NCBI GenBank assembly: GCA_902550485.1
Contig: CACCZQ010000001.1
Coordinates: 104,708-168,707 of the forward strand
Origin: an uncultured Prochlorococcus sp.
GTDB taxonomy: Bacteria; Cyanobacteriota; Cyanobacteriia; PCC-6307; Cyanobiaceae
DNA: 64,000 bases
Reading direction: 5' to 3'
Below, piece after piece: positions 59,222-64,000 of this stretch. The stretch's first letter is position 1; every line of letters starts with the position of its first letter. Both the position numbers and the translations under genes were made by a program. The notes beneath the pieces were generated by a model. That model did no database searches. It was not told the DNA's origin and saw nothing but the letters and a program-made list of their open reading frames with translations.

Positions 59222-60757
59222 ATGAGAGCTATAAAATTACATAAACTTTTAGATTTGGTAGGAATTATTCCTTCATTAGATTTAATCGATCATGAAATAA
59301 ATAATATTTCTTTTAACTCTAAAGAAGTACAACAAGGAACTTTATTTTTAGGTATGCCTGGTTTAAATGTTGATGGAGGAAAATATTGTATTGAGGCAAT
59401 TGAAAATGGTGCAAAGGCTGCCATTATTGGGTCTGCCGCAAAAGAGAAAATTGGATCTATTGATCGTGAAAGGGTTTTGGTTATAGAGGATAATTTAGAT
59501 TATATTTTTGGTCAAATAGTCGCTGAGTTTTGGAATAGGCCTTCAAGAAAACTTAAACTGATTGGTGTTACGGGTACAAATGGAAAAACGACAATTACTT
59601 TTTTATTGGAATATCTTTTAAAAAAATTAGGGAAAAAGACTGCATTATTTGGGACCTTGCTCAATAGATGGCCTGGCTTTTCAGAAGTGGCTCTTCACAC
59701 AACTGATTTCGCCGATAAACTCCAAAAGAAATTAAATGCCGCTGTTGAGGCAGAATCTGAATTCGCAATATTAGAGGTCAGTTCTCATGCTATTGCTCAA
59801 AACAGGGTATCAGGATGCGAATTTGAGGCGGCTATATTTACTAATTTAACTCAAGATCATCTTGATTATCACTCAGATATGGAATCATATTTTCAAACAA
59901 AAAGAAAATTATTTTTCCCACCTTACTTAAAAGAAAAAGATGGGATTTGTGTATTAAATCATGATGACCATTGGATATCTAAATTATCATCTGATCTTGA
60001 AAAAAGATCTTTATTAGTCTCTACAAAGATTACTGAAAGTGAATTGGAAAATGATAATTTTTTTTTCGTAACAGATAAAAAATTTACTGAAAGTGGTTCT
60101 ACCTGTATTTTTCATACACCTAGGGAAAAAATTCAACTTTTTGTTCCACTTGTCGGTGAATTTAATTTAATGAATGCGATTCAAGCAATAACAATTTTGT
60201 ATAAACTTAATTTTTCTTTAAAAGATTTATCAAAGTTAATACAATCTTTCCCAGGTGCTCCTGGGAGAATGGAGAAAATACAAATTGATAATAATGACGT
60301 TTCAAGCACTCTTCCAACAGTAATTGTTGATTATGCCCACACTCCCGATGGATTAAAAAAAGTTTTGCAATCAATTAAAAAACTTTGTGAAGGGAAAATA
60401 ATAACAGTTTTTGGCTGTGGCGGAGATCGTGATCGTAGTAAAAGGCCTTTAATGGGATCAATAGCTGAAGAGTTGTCTGATCAACTTTTTATAACTTCAG
60501 ATAATCCAAGATCAGAAGAACCCCAAAAGATAGTAAATGATATTTTGATAGGTGTAAAAAAAAGAGAAAAAATAAAAATTGAAATTGATAGATTTAAAGC
60601 AATAAATGAATCTATTAAATTTGCCAATAAAAAAGATATTGTTTTAATTGCAGGAAAAGGACATGAAGACTACCAAATTCTCAATGATAAAGTTATTAAT
60701 TTTGATGATAGAAAAATAGCTTATAAATTATTAAAAGAAAAAAATAAATCTCAATAA
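59222..60757 (+). CDS. murE: UDP-MurNAc-tripeptide synthetase MurE
   Basis: 511 residues from the ATG at 59222. GVTGTNGKTTITFLLEYLLK binds ATP, then TNLTQDHLDYHSDMESYFQT and FGCGGDRDRSKRPLMG. The SDNPRSEEP motif marks addition of meso-diaminopimelate. MurE acts in the cytoplasm in peptidoglycan synthesis. It lies 8 bases after the glutaredoxin-like stop. Confidence 0.94.
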   Translation: MRAIKLHKLLDLVGIIPSLDLIDHEINNISFNSKEVQQGTLFLGMPGLNVDGGKYCIEAIENGAKAAIIGSAAKEKIGSIDRERVLVIEDNLDYIFGQIVAEFWNRPSRKLKLIGVTGTNGKTTITFLLEYLLKKLGKKTALFGTLLNRWPGFSEVALHTTDFADKLQKKLNAAVEAESEFAILEVSSHAIAQNRVSGCEFEAAIFTNLTQDHLDYHSDMESYFQTKRKLFFPPYLKEKDGICVLNHDDHWISKLSSDLEKRSLLVSTKITESELENDNFFFVTDKKFTESGSTCIFHTPREKIQLFVPLVGEFNLMNAIQAITILYKLNFSLKDLSKLIQSFPGAPGRMEKIQIDNNDVSSTLPTVIVDYAHTPDGLKKVLQSIKKLCEGKIITVFGCGGDRDRSKRPLMGSIAEELSDQLFITSDNPRSEEPQKIVNDILIGVKKREKIKIEIDRFKAINESIKFANKKDIVLIAGKGHEDYQILNDKVINFDDRKIAYKLLKEKNKSQ

Positions 60758-60838
60758 AATTTCCTAATCAAATAACAAAGATCTTTACGCAAATCACAAG
60801 AAAAGTTTCTTAGAATCAATGGAGTTATTTTTAATAAA

Positions 60839-61543
60839 ATGAAAGGCTTAGCCTTAGTTGTAGGCGCAGGTGGAATTGGAACACAACTAGCTAAAGATTT
60901 GAATGAAAGTGAAAAAGATTTAGATGTTTTTTTGTGTGGAAGAAAAAGTGAATTTAATCCTTTTTGGGAATTAGATATAGAGGATCCTCAATCCCTTTTG
61001 CAGTTGAAAAATAAAATATCAAGTCATCCTTCAAAATTAAGGCTAGTTGTTAATGCAACAGGTAGACTTCATAGTGATTCTCTTCATCCAGAAAAAAGAT
61101 TACAACATCTTGATAAAAAAAATATGATGGAAAGTTTTTCAATAAATGCCTTTTCTCCTATTTTATTAGCTAAATCGATTGAAGAGTTTATACCAAAAGA
61201 CTTGGATTTTAATTTTGCAAGTATAAGTGCAAGAGTTGGTAGCATTGGAGATAATCAAACTGGAGGATGGTATTCATATAGAGCTGCAAAATCTGCGCAA
61301 AATCAGTTTTTTAAATCTTTAAGTATTGAATGGGCTAGACGTTTTCCAAAGGCAACTATCACATTGCTTCATCCAGGAACAGTAGACACTGATTTATCTA
61401 GACCTTTTCATAAATTTGTTCCAGAACATAAATTATTTAGTAAAGAAAAATCCTCCCAATTCTTGATCAATATTATTAAAAATCAATCACCAGAATCTAC
61501 AGGAAAATTTATTGCATGGGACAGCTCTGAGATACCTTGGTAA
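60839..61543 (+). CDS. Short-chain dehydrogenase/reductase
   Basis: 234 residues. LALVVGAGGIGTQLAKDLNE is the NAD(P) motif; VVNATGRL and FNFASISARVGSIGDNQTGG follow, with YSYRAAKSAQNQ providing the Tyr-x3-Lys pair and LHPGTVDTDLSRPF. Csg-type SDR; substrate unknown. About 80 bases separate it from murE. Confidence 0.85.
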   Translation: MKGLALVVGAGGIGTQLAKDLNESEKDLDVFLCGRKSEFNPFWELDIEDPQSLLQLKNKISSHPSKLRLVVNATGRLHSDSLHPEKRLQHLDKKNMMESFSINAFSPILLAKSIEEFIPKDLDFNFASISARVGSIGDNQTGGWYSYRAAKSAQNQFFKSLSIEWARRFPKATITLLHPGTVDTDLSRPFHKFVPEHKLFSKEKSSQFLINIIKNQSPESTGKFIAWDSSEIPW

Positions 61544-61576
61544 ACTAAATTTTTTTTATATAAATAGATCTTTAAG

Positions 61577-62746
61577 TCAATATTTTTTTATTTCTCTAGC
61601 AAGTAAATCAATTTCAGCTTCTGTTGTCATTTGATGTACGCATGCTCTAAACCATTTTGGATCTTCTAGAACTCTAATCCAAATTTTCTTTTCTCCAAGT
61701 TTCGTTACAAATTTATCCTTATCTTTAATATTTTTGATATTAAAACTAACAATCCCATTTAAATATTTTTTTTCTAAAACTAATTCAACACCCTTTGATT
61801 GATTTAATTCATCCCAAAGTTTTCTACTTAATTTTTTGATATTTTTGTTTTTTTCTTTTTCATGGCAGTCTTTATCCAAAAGATCTAAAGAATTCCTGAG
61901 CCCAGCAAGTAAAGGAATACAAGAGGTAGCTATTTCAAATTTCCTTGCATCATCATGAAAAAGATTATCTGAAGGCTCATAAATTCCTTGTTCTTTTTTT
62001 AATGATTTCCAACCAATTATTGTTGGATCTGTTTCATGAATAAATCTATCTGAGACATAAATAGCTCCAAGTCCTTCTGGTCCACATGCCCATTTATGAG
62101 AAGTTATTGAATATAAATCAGAATAAAAAACTTCTTTTTCAATATTTATGTGCCCAAAGGTTTGAGCACCATCAACAAGTAAATAAGAATCTTCTCGATT
62201 ATTTTTTAATTCGATAGAAATTTGTTTTAAAGGAATTTTATATCCAAAGTTCCATAAGATATGAGAAATAATTAGGATCTTAGTCTTACAATTTAGATTT
62301 TTCAAAATCTCTAAAATTATATTTTCGTCGTTTAGATTTTTAATTTTTTGGATTGGCAAAATTTTGAATATTAATTTATTTCTTCTGCAAAATTCTCGAC
62401 TTGCAGCCACTACTCCAGGATGTTCACAGTCACTTATTAACAACTCTTCTCCCTCTTCTACTTTTATTCCCCAAAAAGGCAAAATCATACCGGAAGAGAT
62501 ATTTTCAGTAAAAGCTACATTCTTTGAATTGACACCTAATTTTTGCGCAATGATTCTTTTTGTGGTCAATATTTCTTTGTAAATAAAAGGCCACATATCA
62601 TTGGTAAATGGTCCTAAATCTTGGATAATTTCCCAAGTTTTAACCATTGCTTCTAGAGAAGATTTTGGTAATGGTCCTTGACCGCCATAGTTGAAATAAT
62701 ACTTATTTTTTAATGCGGGTATTTGATCTCTTAAATTATTTCTCAT
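61577..62746 (-). CDS. Class V aminotransferase (cysteine desulfurase-like)
   Basis: 389 residues. YYFNYGGQGPLPKSSLEAMV, AFTENISSGMILPFWGIKVE, LLVDGAQTFGHINIE and SITSHKWACGPEGLGAIYVS with the PLP Lys. The family includes IscS/SufS, CsdA and EgtE-type enzymes. No clear catalytic Cys loop of SufS can be named by eye, so the reaction is open. Confidence 0.85.
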   Translation of the reverse strand: MRNNLRDQIPALKNKYYFNYGGQGPLPKSSLEAMVKTWEIIQDLGPFTNDMWPFIYKEILTTKRIIAQKLGVNSKNVAFTENISSGMILPFWGIKVEEGEELLISDCEHPGVVAASREFCRRNKLIFKILPIQKIKNLNDENIILEILKNLNCKTKILIISHILWNFGYKIPLKQISIELKNNREDSYLLVDGAQTFGHINIEKEVFYSDLYSITSHKWACGPEGLGAIYVSDRFIHETDPTIIGWKSLKKEQGIYEPSDNLFHDDARKFEIATSCIPLLAGLRNSLDLLDKDCHEKEKNKNIKKLSRKLWDELNQSKGVELVLEKKYLNGIVSFNIKNIKDKDKFVTKLGEKKIWIRVLEDPKWFRACVHQMTTEAEIDLLAREIKKY

Positions 62747-62782
62747 GGAAATTTATATTATATTTTGAACTCTTGAATTTTT

Positions 62783-63577
62783 TTAAATATTGCCCACTAA
62801 AGTTACTGTTCTAAATTCAATATCCTCAATTACTTTCCAAGGTTCATCACTCCTTTCTGCAAATTTTAAATTTTTAAATCCTATTTCTTTAAAATCACTT
62901 ATAAACTCTGGCTCATACCATGCTCCACTAATACAACCCGTCCATAAATCATGATCATTTTGCAATCTTAAAGGAACTTTTTTGTTAGAGACGATATCGC
63001 TAATTGCAATTCTTCCATTATCGTTTAAAACTCTTTTTATGTTATTTAGAAGGTTATTTCTAGATTCTGGACTTACCAAGTTTAAAACGCAATTACTTAA
63101 AATAATATCAACTGATTTATCTGCGATTAATGGATTTAAATCTTTATCTAATTCATCAAGTTTTTCAATTGAACCTTCTAGAAATTCTGTATTGTTGAAA
63201 CCTATATTTTTTGTAACTTCTTTAGAGGCTGATCTTGATAAAGAAAGCATTTCATGATTCTGATCAACTCCAATAACTTTCCCTTCTTTTCCAACAATTT
63301 GTGCACAAATGAAAGCATTTTTGCCGCTACCACTTCCAAGATCTAAGACTATATCATTTTTTTGAACATATTTTGTTGGATCACCACATCCATAGTCTCT
63401 TTCTATAACCTCTTGAGGAATTGCTTCAAGTAAAACGGGATTAAACCCAACTGGTGTACAAAGACAACTTTCTTTTTCTTGTGCGGCTGAGCCATATCTT
63501 TCTTGAATCGCATCTTTATGATCGAATTGATTAGGTGCTTTATTCGATGTTTTTGTATTACAGCAACTTTCAGACAT
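62783..63577 (-). CDS. arsM: SAM methyltransferase, ArsM-like
   Basis: 264 residues from the ATG at 63577 (a TTG 33 bases upstream is less likely). Cys-rich start (MSESCCNTKTSNKAPNQFDH), CLCTPVGFNPVLLEAIPQEV, then DIVLDLGSGSGKNAFICAQI (SAM), SNCVLNLVSPESRNNLLNNI and LWTGCISGAWYEPEFISDFK. Conserved Cys at three sites match arsenite methyltransferases. It would methylate As(III), complementing the ACR3 exporter. A related methyltransferase is possible. Confidence 0.75.
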   Translation of the reverse strand: MSESCCNTKTSNKAPNQFDHKDAIQERYGSAAQEKESCLCTPVGFNPVLLEAIPQEVIERDYGCGDPTKYVQKNDIVLDLGSGSGKNAFICAQIVGKEGKVIGVDQNHEMLSLSRSASKEVTKNIGFNNTEFLEGSIEKLDELDKDLNPLIADKSVDIILSNCVLNLVSPESRNNLLNNIKRVLNDNGRIAISDIVSNKKVPLRLQNDHDLWTGCISGAWYEPEFISDFKEIGFKNLKFAERSDEPWKVIEDIEFRTVTLVGNI

Positions 63578-63611
63578 ATTTTTTAAAGGACTCTTGATAA
63601 ATATAGCCAAA

Positions 63612-63641
63612 AAAAAAGCCCCTGAAAAAGGGGCTTTTTTT
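63612..63641 (-). terminator. Rho-independent terminator
   Basis: AAAAAAGCCCC / GGGGCTTTTTT stem around a short A-rich loop; it can work on both strands and lies between the DUF4278 stop and the arsM-like start. Confidence 0.85.
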
Positions 63642-63652
63642 GTTTAATTAAA

Positions 63653-63826
63653 TTATTTAGTGTAATTAACACCTCTGTAATTTAATTCTGCTTTTTCATT
63701 ACTTGAAGAAGCGTCATCCATTCTGTTGGTGTATACGTTTCTTCTGTAGGTTAGTTCAACAAGTTGCTTTTTAGCAGCTTCTTTGTTTTGAACGTAGTTT
63801 TTACCTCTGTAAGTTAAAGTAGTCAT
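63653..63826 (-). CDS. DUF4278 protein with three Y-R repeats
   Basis: 57 residues from the ATG at 63826. Three internal units LTYRGKNYVQ, LTYRRNVYTN and LNYRGVNYTK follow the L-x-Y-R-G-x-x-Y pattern of DUF4278. The frame continues open upstream through a GC-rich leader with two further in-frame Met codons, but the family start is MTTLTYRGK. Small soluble protein of unknown function. Confidence 0.75.
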   Translation of the reverse strand: MTTLTYRGKNYVQNKEAAKKQLVELTYRRNVYTNRMDDASSSNEKAELNYRGVNYTK

Positions 63827-63900
63827 GTTTCGATGTGACAACACGGCCATCCCCCGTTCCATGGTATGACTCGAACTGCGCCCTCAAATGAGGGTGAACG
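63827..63900 (-). promoter_or_regulatory. GC-rich structured leader of the DUF4278 gene
   Basis: Bases 63841-63900 are about 58% GC by hand count, an extreme outlier in this genome. They contain the hairpin CCCTC-AAAT-GAGGG at 63881-63894 and a CCAT...ATGG pair at 63848-63863. The leader is open in frame with the gene and could encode MERGMAVLSHRN ahead of MTTLTYRG. A cis-acting RNA element or translated leader are both possible. Confidence 0.5.
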
Positions 63901-64000
63901 AAAAAGTAGCAATTGCTACCAAATTATTATAAGCGTATTTTTAACTACATGTCTAGCTTTTACAAATAGAAACGAAGATTTAATGTTTTTTTAATTATTA

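Noticed and set aside
1..64000. CRISPR arrays, insertion sequences, transposases and integrases
   Set aside because: No regular direct repeats with spacers and no recognisable transposase or recombinase frame were seen.

Overview
The window looks like a high-light-adapted Prochlorococcus chromosome segment, or that of a very close relative. The evidence is very low GC, tight gene packing, dozens of very small genes, and signature cyanobacterial genes (pipX-pipY-sepF-proC, pdhC, dgdA-type glycosyltransferase, CRTISO-like oxidoreductase, hpf/lrtA, DUF1823, Nif11, DUF3764, DUF3721, DUF4278). The strain cannot be named from sequence alone.

Region 1 (1-19.3 kb) mixes core enzymes with strings of tiny open reading frames. 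Core genes are the carotenoid-type oxidoreductase, tatA, PrxQ/Bcp, arfB, a CPBP membrane protease, pip, a cryptochrome/photolyase, tenA-thiD and a DUF985 cupin. Small genes include a standalone Nif11 protein, a small gene behind two LexA-like boxes, a DUF1651 gene broken by an in-frame stop, and many single-span membrane miniproteins. A 300-base stretch before pip has no gene but carries many hairpins and a strong terminator, and is probably a non-coding RNA.

Region 2 (about 19.39-37.63 kb) has the layout of a tRNA-associated genomic island. It lies between a 3' fragment of tRNA-Thr at 19348 and an intact tRNA-Thr at 37634 in the same orientation. It holds an HNH nuclease, a HAD hydrolase, a four-gene overlapping operon of small proteins, secreted proteins and lipoproteins, an OstA-like protein and a cytochrome c. 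It also holds a CRP-family regulator divergent from a phosphonate/phosphite ABC transporter (phnD-phnC-phnE-phnE), an ACR3 arsenite exporter, a PDZ protein, a cupredoxin, and a DUF411/MauE/DUF3721/PepSY-type metal cassette. No integrase is visible. Inside the island a short palindromic repeat recurs at least five times in one orientation, often fused to a terminator hairpin. A signal-peptide coding unit (MKRLLL-type) heads several unrelated secreted proteins and survives as two orphan leaders.

Region 3 (37.7-64 kb) is conserved core sequence: tRNA-Tyr, aroQ-miaE-cobI-DUF1823, der-ecfT-pipX-pipY-sepF-proC, dgdA, recO-deoC-like-hpf, lipB, an acyl-activating enzyme, ylqD-like, pdhC, queA, and a sulfur amino-acid cluster (cysK, two Cys/Met-metabolism PLP enzymes). 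It continues with rpsD, yidD, a glutaredoxin-like protein, murE, an SDR enzyme, a class V aminotransferase, an ArsM-like methyltransferase, and a DUF4278 protein with a strikingly GC-rich leader.

The island joins functions for scarce or toxic oxyanions and metals (reduced phosphorus uptake, arsenite export, probable copper handling) to a secreted-protein repertoire. The arsM-like gene at the right end may complement arsenic detoxification.
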